Both the position numbers and the translations under genes were made by a program. Below, piece by piece: positions 1-9,342 of a DNA stretch of 64,000 nucleotides; the first letter of the stretch is position 1; each line of letters starts with the position of its first letter. The notes beneath the pieces are model-generated. The model searched no databases. It saw only the letters and a list, made by a program, of their open reading frames with translations, and was not told the DNA's origin. This DNA comes from Phocaeicola sartorii JCM 17136 = DSM 21941. Lineage in GTDB: Bacteria > Bacteroidota > Bacteroidia > Bacteroidales > Bacteroidaceae. The DNA is taken from NCBI RefSeq assembly GCF_000614185.1, contig NZ_BAKM01000026.1, forward strand, positions 1-64,000. Reading direction: 5' to 3'.

Positions 1-237
1 CAGCGTGGCAGGGTAAGCGATGCCATATTGTTTGGTTCTTTATCGGGGTTCGGATTCACCTTTATACATTTATTGACCACGGCTGAAAGAAAGAACTGCG
101 CGGTTGAAGGATCTCAGCGCATCAATCTGTCAGCCGAAAAGCCGATGAACAGGGCGTTTGCGGGGAGGCTGAAACTTCTGAAAGATTTTTTGGAACATTC
201 TTCAAAAGAGGGGTATTTCTCTTCAAAAGATGGATAG
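1..237 (+). CDS. 3' end of an unrecognised ORF (partial)
   Basis: The frame is open from base 1 to a TAG at 235-237, so the gene would begin upstream of the window. The visible part is about 78 residues, basic, and ends in SSKEGYFSSKDG. I do not recognise a family. It could be a gene tail or chance open frame in a region that otherwise holds mobile-element debris; the coding call is weak. Confidence 0.25.
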   Translation, partial: QRGRVSDAILFGSLSGFGFTFIHLLTTAERKNCAVEGSQRINLSAEKPMNRAFAGRLKLLKDFLEHSSKEGYFSSKDG

Positions 238-271
238 GCATATCAAAAAGACGGTAGAAAGACTTTGAAAA

Positions 272-359
272 CTTGTCGCAAGATGTTGCAATTCTTGTCG
301 CAAGTTTCTCGGAATCTTGTAGCAGGATTTGCAGATTCTTGGTATAGGAATATCTTGTT
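272..359. repeat. Four degenerate 22-bp tandem units
   Basis: Units begin at 272, 294, 316 and 338, exactly 22 bp apart. They start CTTGTCGCAAG, CTTGTCGCAAG, CTTGTAGCAGG and CTTGGTATAGG, and the second half of each unit is more variable. CTTG...CAAG gives each early unit a small dyad. The array lies just after the stop at 237. Two other arrays with the same period and total length lie at 36651-36736 and 47112-47199. The rest of 238-615 holds only a hairpin at 421-453 and AT-rich sequence; I see no gene there. Confidence 0.6.
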
Positions 360-420
360 TGATTTTATAGCTGTCCGGTAAAGATGAAGAAGCGTTTACC
401 AGGCATTGAATAAAAACGCA

Positions 421-453
421 GGGCTCAGATTTATATCAAGATAAACCGAGCCC
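421..453 (-). terminator. Stem-loop, likely minus-strand terminator
   Basis: GGGCTC (421-426) pairs with GAGCCC (448-453), and inside it TTTAT (430-434) pairs with ATAAA (441-445). Read on the minus strand the stem is followed within four bases by TTTTT, as in an intrinsic terminator. It would serve a minus-strand transcript from the IstB side. Confidence 0.45.
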
Positions 454-615
454 CGAAACTCCTTCTATTTGTAGATGAGCGTTGCAAATATACACCGATA
501 TATTTGAATATGCAACATTTTTTGCACCGTGATTGTTTAATTAAATCGTGATATAAATTAATACCCCTGCTACAGCTAGTGATAGGGGATAATTTTATTT
601 TACCCTTTTAATTCT

Positions 616-1137
616 TTAGTTTTTCTTAGACCTTAACTTGCACATACTTTCACCGTACAACTCAATGGCATGGGCCGTATGAATGATTCGGTCAAGGATG
701 GCGTCGGCTATTGTCGGATCACCAACCTTGTTACACCAGTTGGACGATGGGTACTGCGAGGTTATGATAGTGGATTTCCTTTCATGCCTGTCCTCAATAA
801 TTTCGAGCAGGATGGGACGTTCCTTGACATCAAGAGGTACAAGGAACAGGTCATCAAGGATGAGTAACTGACAACGCTCAATCTTCTTGAACTCAGTTTC
901 AAGTGTTCCTTTGACTTTGGCAACCTTCAGTGCGCCAAGTAGTTTTGGCGCATTGGCATAGAAAGTACGGAATCCCCTTTTGCATGCCTCGTGGCCAAGG
1001 GCACATGTCAGATAGCTTTCCCCCGTACTTGAAGAACCGGTAATGAAAAGGTTCTGCTCCTTATGTACAAAGTCAAGTGTGGCGAGGCATTCCATCTGAT
1101 TGCGCTCTAGGCCTCGGTTTGTGGCATAGTCAATCTG
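616..1137 (-). pseudogene. istB: Truncated IS21-family IstB ATPase
   Basis: IstB is the AAA+ helper ATPase of IS21 transposition. The frame, read without a start codon from 1137 to 616, contains the IstB signature NRGLERNQ, then a Walker A region GSSSTGESYL, then Walker B LLILDDLF and the IstB tail ILDRIIHTAH. About 80 N-terminal residues are missing: a TAA at 1138-1140 precedes the readable part. The Walker A lysine is replaced by glutamate, which should abolish ATP binding. No IstA partner is present. This is a dead insertion-sequence remnant. Confidence 0.8.
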
Positions 1138-1264
1138 TTATTCATTTGTATAGATTTTATTATTATCCTTATATCAGGACTCGGGTTCTCAAATCTACAA
1201 AAAAAACTCTAACGACACTTGTACTAAGTGGTTAATGTTATTTTGACCAAAAGGGTCAAAATAG

Positions 1265-1739
1265 AGTGGCTTTTCCAATCTGCTTTCAATCGGCTCACGC
1301 ATCAAGTGGGACAAGGAGAGGTTGAATAAAATCATATACACGTTATCCCAATCCGGCACATTTGTAACGGATGATATAGTCATACTCTTTCATGAAAACA
1401 AGCAAGATTTGTCGTTTAACGCTTGCATCAGCCAGCAGATAGCAAAACTGAAACGCTTGGGGAAGATACGCACCTCGGAAACCTATATAGCTGCCCCTCA
1501 GAAGTTTCAGCGGTTTCATGAATAACAAGGAGGTCTTGTTTGACCAGCTCAATGCAGATTTGTTTGCAGAGTATGAGGCTTATCTGAAAAGCAGGGGAAA
1601 TACGCCCAATACTATATCTTTCTACATGTGTATTCTGAAAGCTATTTATAACCGTGCGGTGGAGGACGGGGCAACTGCTGTTCGTCAAATCCTCCATGAT
1701 TTTATCGGTAGATCTTTATATTCAAATAAAACGTTTTAA
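1265..1739 (+). pseudogene. Tyrosine recombinase remnant (N-terminal part, frameshifted)
   Basis: Two frames join into the SAM-like, core-DNA-binding half of a Bacteroidales tyrosine recombinase (phage integrase family). The first (1265-1525) has IKWDKERLNKIIYTL and ends RFHE; the second (from 1518) continues NKEVLFDQLNADLFAEYEAY and SRGNTPNTISFY. A single extra base near 1517-1522 separates them. The catalytic C-terminal half (R...HxxR...Y) is absent; the frame ends within about 60 bp of the cas promoter. The remnant suggests that a mobile element once ended or inserted here. Confidence 0.75.
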
Positions 1740-1764
1740 ATTAGTGAAATTGGAAATTATTTGC

Positions 1765-1772
1765 TAATTTTG
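1765..1772 (+). promoter_or_regulatory. Candidate -7 element for the cas operon
   Basis: TAATTTTG fits the Bacteroidetes -7 consensus TAnnTTTG and lies 30 bp before the cas3 ATG. No clear TTTG -33 box is visible at 19-21 bp upstream, so it may be a weak or regulated promoter. Confidence 0.4.
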
Positions 1773-1802
1773 TATAGCATGATTTTAATGGACCATTATT
1801 AA

Positions 1803-4028
1803 ATGGTAGCAGAAAAACGATTGATATCCCATTTGTATCAAAGTAAAGAGGATGGGAAGTGGATAATACAGTCCAATGAAGAACACCAAAAAGGAGTCGC
1901 AAAAATGGCAGCTTCTTTTGCTAAACGGTTTAAACTTCCTTCTTGGGGATATGTGCTTGGTTTGCTTCATGACAAAGGTAAAGAACGTGCAGCATTCCAG
2001 CAATATATACGTAAAGTAAACGGCTTGCCTACAGATGATAAAAAGCACTATGATGATCACACTCATGCTTTTGTGGGTGGAATACTGGCAAATGATCTTA
2101 TGGGAGAAGATATCTTCAACCTTCTTGTTAACCCAATAATTTCCCATCATACAGGACTACATGATTATGTGAAAGCAGAAGATATCTTGCAGGAAAAGCA
2201 ACTGCCCGAAGAAATAAGCAAGGATAATCTAAATATAGATATACCCTTGTTATTTAAAGAGTTTCTTGAATCACCTTTTTCTAAATCCAAAGTAGATCGA
2301 AAACACTTTCATCATCTGTCTCGTATGCTCTTCTCCTGTCTTGTGGATGCAGACTGGCTTGACACAGAGAAATTTATGGATTTGGAATCATGGCGGAAAA
2401 GAAGATGTTCTTCTACGATTGCCGATTTGTTACCGAAGTTGGAGGCGTATTTGCAAAAATTGCAATTGAATGCAGTTGATACGGAAGTGAACCGCATTCG
2501 TAGGAAAGTACAAGAACAATGTAGCAAAACTTCTTTGGGTGAGAAAGGATTCTACAGCCTTACGGTGCCAACAGGAGGTGGTAAGACACTTTCTTCTATA
2601 CTATGGGCTATGAAGCATGCTGCAAATCATAATATGAATCGCATTATCATTGCCATTCCATATACCAGCATTATTGTGCAGACGGCAGGTCTCTTGAAGG
2701 AAATTTTCGGTGAAGAGAACGTATTGGAACACCACAGTAATTTTAATTCGGATGATATTAAAAATGAGGAAGTGCGCGAGAAAGCGAAGCTGGCTACAGA
2801 GAATTGGGATTATCCCATTGTTGTCACTACCAACGTGCAACTTTTTGAATCTATGTTTAGCAATAAATCTTTCGTTTGTCGCAAGTTGCATAATATAGTG
2901 AACTCTGTTATTATATTGGACGAAGTCCAGATGTTGCCGACTGATTTTTTACAACCGATAGTCGATGCGATGGTGGCATACCAAAAAATGTTCGAGGTAT
3001 CTATATTGTTTACAACAGCAAGTCAGCCGGTACTTTGCGGTTTGATAGAAGGTGTGAACCCTAAAGTTGGATTTAAGGGAATAGAACATATTATGGAAAT
3101 TGTTCCGATAGAATTTGCGTTACATGACAAACTTCGTCGTGTGAGATTAGAAATAGATAACATAGGGAAAACATACGATGAAATAGCAGCAATGGTGTCC
3201 GAACATGATAAGGTATTGTGTATTGTGAATACCCGTGAGGATGCTAAGAAACTGTATGATCGCTTACCTGACGAAGGAGTAAAAATTCATCTATCGAGAA
3301 TGATGTGTCCTGCTCATATCAGTGAAACGATATGCAAGATAAAAGCTTTGTTGAAGGACGAAGCATATCCGGTTGTAAGAGTAATAGCAACCCAACTCGT
3401 AGAAGCAGGTGTGGATATAGACTTTCCGGTTGTATTCCGTCAAGAGGCAGGGCTAGATTCTGTATTGCAAGCGGCGGGAAGATGTAACCGTGAAGGGAAA
3501 AATAGGATTGGCCACACATTTGTATTCAGCCTTTCTGCAGAGAAGCGCATTCCATTTGGTTCAATGGCGGCAGCCAACAATGCACGACTGAATTTGCCAA
3601 CAGACAATGATTGGTTTGCCCCTTCTACAATGGAAAAGTATTTTAAACAGCTTTATTGCAGGAAGGCCACATTCGATAAAAAGGATATGAAACACTATCT
3701 TTACAAACTTGATGAGCTATGTTTTGAAACTGCATCAAAGGAGTTTAGGCTAATTGATGACGATGGTATGAATGTCATAGTAAACTGGGAAAATAGTATG
3801 GAGCTTGTGGAAACTTTGAAAAAGTCAGGTTGTACATATCCATTAATGAAACAACTGGCCAAGTTTACTGTAGGCGTTCATCGCTCGGATTTCAGTCAAT
3901 TGGTTAAATATGGTGCTGTTGAAGAAATATTGGAAGGTATATATGTACTGCTGGACAGGGAGCAGTATGATAGTGTTACGGGGCTCAGCCTTGACAACCA
4001 TTGGATGGAGGAGATATTAATGATATAA
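1803..4028 (+). CDS. cas3: CRISPR-associated nuclease-helicase Cas3 (type I-C)
   Basis: Cas3 is recruited by Cascade after R-loop formation and degrades the target by ssDNA cutting coupled to 3'-5' unwinding. At 741 aa it is of normal size for a fused HD-helicase. The N-terminal HD domain shows H28, then LLHDKGK (H56-D57), then SHHTGLHDY. The SF2 helicase follows with Walker A VPTGGGKTLS near residue 255, a DEVQ box in VIILDEVQML near 373, and motif VI QAAGRCNREGK. All metal and ATP residues that I can identify are present, so it looks active. It is the first gene of the cas operon. Confidence 0.97.
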   Translation: MVAEKRLISHLYQSKEDGKWIIQSNEEHQKGVAKMAASFAKRFKLPSWGYVLGLLHDKGKERAAFQQYIRKVNGLPTDDKKHYDDHTHAFVGGILANDLMGEDIFNLLVNPIISHHTGLHDYVKAEDILQEKQLPEEISKDNLNIDIPLLFKEFLESPFSKSKVDRKHFHHLSRMLFSCLVDADWLDTEKFMDLESWRKRRCSSTIADLLPKLEAYLQKLQLNAVDTEVNRIRRKVQEQCSKTSLGEKGFYSLTVPTGGGKTLSSILWAMKHAANHNMNRIIIAIPYTSIIVQTAGLLKEIFGEENVLEHHSNFNSDDIKNEEVREKAKLATENWDYPIVVTTNVQLFESMFSNKSFVCRKLHNIVNSVIILDEVQMLPTDFLQPIVDAMVAYQKMFEVSILFTTASQPVLCGLIEGVNPKVGFKGIEHIMEIVPIEFALHDKLRRVRLEIDNIGKTYDEIAAMVSEHDKVLCIVNTREDAKKLYDRLPDEGVKIHLSRMMCPAHISETICKIKALLKDEAYPVVRVIATQLVEAGVDIDFPVVFRQEAGLDSVLQAAGRCNREGKNRIGHTFVFSLSAEKRIPFGSMAAANNARLNLPTDNDWFAPSTMEKYFKQLYCRKATFDKKDMKHYLYKLDELCFETASKEFRLIDDDGMNVIVNWENSMELVETLKKSGCTYPLMKQLAKFTVGVHRSDFSQLVKYGAVEEILEGIYVLLDREQYDSVTGLSLDNHWMEEILMI

Positions 4029-4058
4029 AGACGGAACCGGAAGAACTATTGGAGAACA

Positions 4059-4757
4059 ATGAAAGTAATGAATAATATGGAATATACAGATAAAGAATAT
4101 TGTTTGGAAATATGGGGGGGCTGGGCTTGTTTCACTCGTCCTGAACTGAAGGTAGAGCGCGTGAGCTATGATATCATTACGCCATCGGCTGCACGTGCCG
4201 TTTTTGAAGCTATACTTTTTAAATGTTATGCCATGCGTTGGCAGGTCACTAAAATTGAAGTGCTTAACCCTATTAAGTGGACTACCATCAGGCGGAATGA
4301 AGTGGGAGCAGTCGCAGGTAAGTCTCCTATTTTCATTGAAGATAAGCGACAGCAGAAGAATTCTTTGCTTTTGCAGAATGTGCGTTATCGAATACATGCT
4401 AAATTGGTATTTATTCCGGTCAAAGATCGCCCGAAGGAAGCTTTTGTTAAACATCAACCAAGTAATGATGAGAATCCCATGAAGTATTATCAAATGTTTG
4501 AACGTAGGGCATTGCAAGGACAATGCTTTACGCAGCCTTATTTGGGTTGCCGCGAGTTTGCTGCAAATTGGAAATACATTGATAATATGGATAATCTTGA
4601 GCCGTCTTTGCCTGAAGACAGAGATTTTGGCATAATGCTTTATGACATGGATTTTGAGAGGAATACACAGAAACCGGATGCCATGTTTTATCATGCGAGA
4701 ATGAAACAAGGTGTAATTGTCGTACCAGATAGAGAAAGTGAGGAGGTATTGAGATGA
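4059..4757 (+). CDS. cas5c: Type I-C Cas5 (Cas5d), pre-crRNA endonuclease
   Basis: In type I-C systems, which lack Cas6, Cas5 cuts the repeat hairpin of pre-crRNA and then caps the crRNA 5' handle in Cascade. The 232-aa protein has the RAMP-like start YCLEIWGGWACFTRPE and the family feature SYDIITPSAARAVFEAIL. The ATG at 4059 is preceded by GGAGAAC, so I prefer it over the in-frame ATGs at 4068 and 4077. The gene starts 30 bp after cas3 and its stop overlaps the cas8c start (ATGA at 4754-4757), which implies translational coupling. Confidence 0.95.
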   Translation: MKVMNNMEYTDKEYCLEIWGGWACFTRPELKVERVSYDIITPSAARAVFEAILFKCYAMRWQVTKIEVLNPIKWTTIRRNEVGAVAGKSPIFIEDKRQQKNSLLLQNVRYRIHAKLVFIPVKDRPKEAFVKHQPSNDENPMKYYQMFERRALQGQCFTQPYLGCREFAANWKYIDNMDNLEPSLPEDRDFGIMLYDMDFERNTQKPDAMFYHARMKQGVIVVPDRESEEVLR

Positions 4758-6466
4758 TATTGAGAGCATTGTATGATTACTATCATCGAAGTGGGGATTT
4801 GCCGGCTTTTGGAATGGAATTGAAAGAGATTGGTTTTATCATTGTCATTGATAAGTGTGGTAACTTTCTACGTTTTGAGGATAGACGTATAGATAAGAAG
4901 TCGGCACAGCAGTTTCTTGTTAAAAAGAGTGTAGGTCGGTCAAGTGCCCCCGTTGCAAACTATCTGTATGATAATAGCCAATATGTATTTGGCTACTCTG
5001 ACAAAGGGAATATGGAAAGTATGCGTAAGTATTTTGACACATTTAAAGCAAAAATCAAAGAAATCTATAACATATTCTCAGGCAATGAGGCCATAAAGGC
5101 TGTTTATGCATTTTATCAACAAGAGCCTTCTGCTATAGTCGAAATTATGCAAAATGACCCTCTTTGGGTAGATATTGTCAAGAATCTCAATAAAAAATAT
5201 TCTACTTTTTCTTTTTTGATAGAAGGAGATACGGAAATAGTGGCTTCCCAAAAAGGGTTAATTAACTTGGAATGTAATGATGAGAAAATGACGGGAAAGC
5301 TTTGTTCGGTAATTGGTAAATATTCAAAGATAGTAGAAACTACAACTGCTACAATGATACCGGGAAGTAGTCAGGCTACAGCAAAACTTGTTGCATTTCA
5401 GATAAATTCTGGATATGATTCGTATGGAAAGTCGAAGGGGCATAATGCTCCTATATCTGAAGAGGCGGAGTTTGCATACACTACTGCACTGAACCATTTA
5501 CTGCGTTCTGACTCTCACAATAAGTTTATGGTTGGTTCACGCACTTTCCTTTTTTGGACCTCTTCCAATAGTGAGGCTTCAAAGTTGTCTGAAAATAGTT
5601 TGTTCGCCCTATTGGGACGTGCCGATGATCCTAATAAACGTATAGAACTGGTACGTCGTACATTCATGTCCATTTATAACGGAACGCTATCCGCAAACAA
5701 AGATGATAAATTCTTCATATTGGGTTTAGCACCAAATTCGGCCAGGATAGCGGTAGTATATTGGAATGAGTTGCCTTTACGTGAGTTTGCCAGCTTGATC
5801 AGCAAGCATTTTACAGATATGGAGATTGTTGATACTCGTAAAGATAAGAAACCGTATGTGGGATTACACTCTATTCTTGGAAACGTTACTCTGGGAGGAA
5901 AGTCAAGTGATGCTTCCCCAAATCTCCCAGATGCTGTAGTGAAGAGCATTTTTCAAGGATTACCATATCCGGCCTCTCTATTCCAAGCATGTATTCGCCG
6001 CATACGTGCAGAACAATCTGTTAACATTGTGCGTGCAGCTATCATTAAGGCATATCTTAACCGACTAACCGATAATAACAATAAAAAAATAGATATTATG
6101 TTAGACAAAGAAAATCAAAATCAAGGGTATCTTTGCGGTCGCTTGTTTGCTGTCCTCGACAAGATACAGGAGGATGCGAATGGTATCCATTCTATCCGCG
6201 AACGCTACATGAATTCTGCATCTGCAACCCCTGCTATGGTATTTGCTACTATCCTCAATCTTTCGGGTCATCATTTGGAAAAATTGAATGCTGGTGGACA
6301 GGTTTTTTATGAGAAGCTAAAGCAAGAGATTATTTCAAAACTGGACGCAAACGGTTTTCCTGCACATCTCGATCTTCAAGACCAAGGTCGCTTCTTTGTG
6401 GGATATTATCACCAGCGACAAAACTTTTTTACGAGTAAAGAAAATAAAGAGACAGAAGAACAATAA
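4754..6466 (+). CDS. cas8c: Type I-C Cascade large subunit Cas8c (Csd1)
   Basis: Cas8c reads the PAM and starts R-loop formation. The 570-aa protein matches the Csd1 family in length, position and sequence: the start MILRALYDYYHR, the central FWTSSNSEASKL and the region GLPYPASLFQACIRRIRAEQ. It is coupled to cas5c by a 4-base overlap and sits 19 bp before cas7c. In studied type I-C systems the 3' part of this gene also yields the small subunit Cas11c by internal initiation; see the separate entry. Confidence 0.95.
   Translation: MILRALYDYYHRSGDLPAFGMELKEIGFIIVIDKCGNFLRFEDRRIDKKSAQQFLVKKSVGRSSAPVANYLYDNSQYVFGYSDKGNMESMRKYFDTFKAKIKEIYNIFSGNEAIKAVYAFYQQEPSAIVEIMQNDPLWVDIVKNLNKKYSTFSFLIEGDTEIVASQKGLINLECNDEKMTGKLCSVIGKYSKIVETTTATMIPGSSQATAKLVAFQINSGYDSYGKSKGHNAPISEEAEFAYTTALNHLLRSDSHNKFMVGSRTFLFWTSSNSEASKLSENSLFALLGRADDPNKRIELVRRTFMSIYNGTLSANKDDKFFILGLAPNSARIAVVYWNELPLREFASLISKHFTDMEIVDTRKDKKPYVGLHSILGNVTLGGKSSDASPNLPDAVVKSIFQGLPYPASLFQACIRRIRAEQSVNIVRAAIIKAYLNRLTDNNNKKIDIMLDKENQNQGYLCGRLFAVLDKIQEDANGIHSIRERYMNSASATPAMVFATILNLSGHHLEKLNAGGQVFYEKLKQEIISKLDANGFPAHLDLQDQGRFFVGYYHQRQNFFTSKENKETEEQ
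6098..6466 (+). CDS. Putative internally translated small subunit Cas11c
   Basis: Type I-C Cascade is known to contain a small subunit made from an internal start in cas8c. Here an in-frame ATG at 6098 (codon 449 of cas8c) would give a 122-residue C-terminal product of about the reported size. It is preceded by a very A-rich stretch, the sort of context that serves as a translation start in Bacteroidetes. The start choice is inference only; another ATG at 6209 is in the same frame. Confidence 0.4.
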   Translation: MLDKENQNQGYLCGRLFAVLDKIQEDANGIHSIRERYMNSASATPAMVFATILNLSGHHLEKLNAGGQVFYEKLKQEIISKLDANGFPAHLDLQDQGRFFVGYYHQRQNFFTSKENKETEEQ

Positions 6467-6485
6467 CAATTAAAAGAATACAATT

Positions 6486-7346
6486 ATGTCTGAAATTAAA
6501 AATAGAATCGATTTTGTTTACATGTTCGATGTAAAGGATGGTAATCCGAATGGTGATCCGGATGCAGGTAATCTTCCTCGTGTAGATGCGGAAATAGGTA
6601 TGGGGCTTGTTACCGATGTTTGTCTCAAACGTAAAGTACGTAACTATGTGCAAGTAGCGAAAGAGCTTGTGGATGGCTATGATATATTTATTAAAGAGAA
6701 AGCCATTTTGAATGACTCAATTGATGCTTCTCATAAAGATGAAAGTGTAAAAGCTAAGATAAAATCTGGAGACAAGACAGAAGCTGCACGTATGGTTATG
6801 TGTCGTAATTATTACGATGTGCGAACTTTTGGTGCTGTTATGTCAACTGGTAAAAATGCAGGTCAAGTCCGTGGCCCAATTCAATTGACTTTTGCCCGTT
6901 CCGTAGATCCAATAACTGTAACAGAACACTCTATTACCCGTATGGCGGTAGCAACAAAGCAAGAAGCAGAAAAACAGGATGGTGGCAACCGGACAATGGG
7001 ACGTAAATCTACCGTACCTTATGGTCTCTACATCTGTCATGGTTTTATCTCTGCCAACTTGGCGCAACAGACAGGATTTTCAGAAGAGGACCTTTCGTTA
7101 TTTTGGGAAGCTCTGAAAAATATGTTTGATGTAGATCGTTCGGCGGCACGCGGATTGATGAGCGCGCAAAAACTAATTGTTTTCAAGCATGATTCTGGAT
7201 TAGGAAATGCCCCTGCCAACAAGTTGTTTGACTTGGTCAAAGTGGAGAAAGTCTGTGACGGGGCACCGCGTTCATTCACCGATTATTCGGTTACGATAGA
7301 CAAGGAGCGTGTTCCATCAAATGTTACTGTTGAGGAACTGATATAA
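6486..7346 (+). CDS. cas7c: Type I-C Cascade backbone Cas7c (Csd2)
   Basis: Cas7 forms the helical filament along the crRNA spacer. The 286-aa protein has the Csd2/Csh2 hallmarks: the N-terminal [29 protein letters not shown], and [15 protein letters not shown] in the middle. Length and order are as expected. It lies between cas8c and cas4 with short gaps of 19 and 11 bp. Confidence 0.96.
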   Translation: MSEIKNRIDFVYMFDVKDGNPNGDPDAGNLPRVDAEIGMGLVTDVCLKRKVRNYVQVAKELVDGYDIFIKEKAILNDSIDASHKDESVKAKIKSGDKTEAARMVMCRNYYDVRTFGAVMSTGKNAGQVRGPIQLTFARSVDPITVTEHSITRMAVATKQEAEKQDGGNRTMGRKSTVPYGLYICHGFISANLAQQTGFSEEDLSLFWEALKNMFDVDRSAARGLMSAQKLIVFKHDSGLGNAPANKLFDLVKVEKVCDGAPRSFTDYSVTIDKERVPSNVTVEELI

Positions 7347-7357
7347 GTAAAAAGTAT

Positions 7358-8023
7358 ATGTATAGTGAAGACGATATGCTCATGTTGTCGGGGATTCAGC
7401 ACTTCAGGTTCTGTCCCCGACAATGGGCTTTGATACACATAGAGCAGCAATGGGATGATAATCGTCTCACCATCGAAGGACAGATCCTGCACAAGCATGT
7501 AGATGATCCGTTCTATAGGCAAAAGTGTGGTGACCAGATAACATTACGTACAGTAAATATTGCTTCGCATGAACTTGGTCTTTATGGCATTTCAGACGCC
7601 ATAGAGTTGCTTCCGTCTTTATCTTTTGAAGACACAATTCAGCATCCCAAGTATCCGGGGCAATGGAAGCCGGTGGTTGTGGAGTATAAGCACGGCAGAC
7701 CGAAAAGAAATGAAGTGGATGAAGTGCAGTTGGCGGCACAGACAATGTGCCTTGAAGAAATGTATGATATCCATATACCATACGGTGTGTTCTTTTATGG
7801 AGAGCTTCGTCATAGGGTGCATGTGGATATAACTGATGAGTTACGGGATATTGTCAAACTATGCGCCTGGGATATGCACGAGATATTCAGTAAAGCGGTT
7901 ATTCCGAAGGCTGAGTATGGTAAGTCTTGTGACAAATGTTCATTGAAAGATACTTGTATGCCAACGATGGTAAAGAATTGCACTACAGTGGATACATACC
8001 TTAATAAAAATTTGTACAGATGA
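7358..8023 (+). CDS. cas4: Cas4 exonuclease (Fe-S, RecB-like)
   Basis: Cas4 trims and orients prespacers by PAM before Cas1-Cas2 integrates them. The 221-aa protein has C19 in FRFCPRQW and a C-terminal cluster C191, C194, C200 (CDKCSLKDTC), which together form the expected 4Fe-4S site. The RecB nuclease core is seen as GISDAIELL and VVVEYKHGRPKR. Its stop overlaps the cas1 start by four bases (8020-8023), so the adaptation genes are translationally coupled. Confidence 0.95.
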   Translation: MYSEDDMLMLSGIQHFRFCPRQWALIHIEQQWDDNRLTIEGQILHKHVDDPFYRQKCGDQITLRTVNIASHELGLYGISDAIELLPSLSFEDTIQHPKYPGQWKPVVVEYKHGRPKRNEVDEVQLAAQTMCLEEMYDIHIPYGVFFYGELRHRVHVDITDELRDIVKLCAWDMHEIFSKAVIPKAEYGKSCDKCSLKDTCMPTMVKNCTTVDTYLNKNLYR

Positions 8024-9042
8024 GAAAATTGTTGAACATTCTATATGTGACGACACCGGAAGCGTATCTTAGTAAGGATGGGCTAAATATCGTAGTGTCG
8101 GTCAAGCAAGAGGAAGTGTTCCGTATTCCTGCTATAAATATAGAAGGTATTGTGACGTTCGGATATATGGGCGCAAGTCCCGGCGTGATGAAATTGTGTA
8201 GTGACAATGGTATATCACTTACATTCCTTTCTCCTCATGGTAGATTTATCAGCAGGGTACAAGGTGCGACGAAAGGGAATGTACTGTTACGTAAGAAACA
8301 GTACCAATTGTCGGATGATGAATCTTGGTCGCTGCATGCGGCACAGCTGATGATTGGTGGTAAGATTCAAAACTATCGTAATATATTGAGGAGATATATT
8401 CGTGATTATGGAGCGAATGAAAACATTAGTCGGGCGGTACATGTGTTGGAACATGCCAAGCGTGAAGTTTTGGCGGCTCAAGATAAGACGACATTAATAG
8501 GGTATGAAGGCATGGCTTCTAATGCTTATTTTGAAGTGCTGCCTGTTTTAATACTTAACCAGAAGGCTGATTTTTCATTTCATGGTCGTAATCGCCGTCC
8601 TCCTAAGGATGCGGTAAATGCCATGTTGTCGTTTGCTTATACTTTGATAGCAAATGATGTTTCTGCCGCACTCGAAACAGTTGGTCTTGATCCATACGTA
8701 GGATTTCTCCATACACTTCGTCCGGGACGTACGTCCTTAGCGTTGGATATGATGGAGGAATTGCGTGCCTATCTTGGTGATCGTTTTGTCTTGTCGTTGA
8801 TCAATAAAAGGCAAATAACGGTTAAGGATTTTTTGTTTCAAGGCGATAATGGGGTTGTTATGACAGATAAAGGGAAAAAAACGTTTATTTCTGCTTGGCA
8901 GAATAGGAAACGCGAGGTGATAATTCATCCTTATCTTAATGAAAAAGTAGAGATAGGACTTTTGCCTTATGTGCAGGTTATGTTGTTGGCAAGATATATT
9001 AGGCAAGATATTGATGATTATCCGGTATTTATAATAAAATGA
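8020..9042 (+). CDS. cas1: Cas1 integrase (type I-C)
   Basis: Cas1 is the metal-dependent integrase that inserts new spacers at the leader end. The 340-aa protein shows the three catalytic regions: the glutamate in GYEGMASNAYFEVL, the histidine in GFLHTLRPGRTSLALDMMEE, and the acidic residues that follow. The length is typical. It is coupled to cas4 and followed 9 bp later by cas2. Confidence 0.97.
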   Translation: MRKLLNILYVTTPEAYLSKDGLNIVVSVKQEEVFRIPAINIEGIVTFGYMGASPGVMKLCSDNGISLTFLSPHGRFISRVQGATKGNVLLRKKQYQLSDDESWSLHAAQLMIGGKIQNYRNILRRYIRDYGANENISRAVHVLEHAKREVLAAQDKTTLIGYEGMASNAYFEVLPVLILNQKADFSFHGRNRRPPKDAVNAMLSFAYTLIANDVSAALETVGLDPYVGFLHTLRPGRTSLALDMMEELRAYLGDRFVLSLINKRQITVKDFLFQGDNGVVMTDKGKKTFISAWQNRKREVIIHPYLNEKVEIGLLPYVQVMLLARYIRQDIDDYPVFIIK

Positions 9043-9051
9043 TTTACAATT

Positions 9052-9342
9052 ATGTACATTCTTGTGGCTTATGATGTGGATACTACGAGCAAAGAAGGGG
9101 CTCGTCGTTTACGGTGTGTGGCTAAAGCTTGTGTCGATTATGGACAAAGGGTACAGAACTCTGTCTTCGAGTGCGAGGTGACAGAAGCGCAATATTGTCT
9201 CTTGATAGAACGAATCAAGGATATTATTGATATGTCTCTTGACAGTGTTAGATTTTATATCCTCAGTAAAAACGAGAATAAAAGGGTCGAAGTGATAGGT
9301 GCTGAGACTGCTTATAAAGTTAATGATGCTCTTATTATATAA
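9052..9342 (+). CDS. cas2: Cas2, Cas1-Cas2 integration complex subunit
   Basis: The 96-aa ferredoxin-fold protein starts MYILVAYDVDTTSKEG, with the conserved Asp after the first strand, then GQRVQNSVFECEV and FYILSKNENKRVEVIG. Cas2 dimerises between two Cas1 dimers to measure the spacer. It is the last gene of the operon and ends 170 bp before the first repeat. Confidence 0.96.
   Translation: MYILVAYDVDTTSKEGARRLRCVAKACVDYGQRVQNSVFECEVTEAQYCLLIERIKDIIDMSLDSVRFYILSKNENKRVEVIGAETAYKVNDALII

Noticed and set aside
4017-4769. 250-codon open frame antisense to cas5c
   Set aside because: Lies entirely over a confident cas gene, and the translation lacks any known motif.
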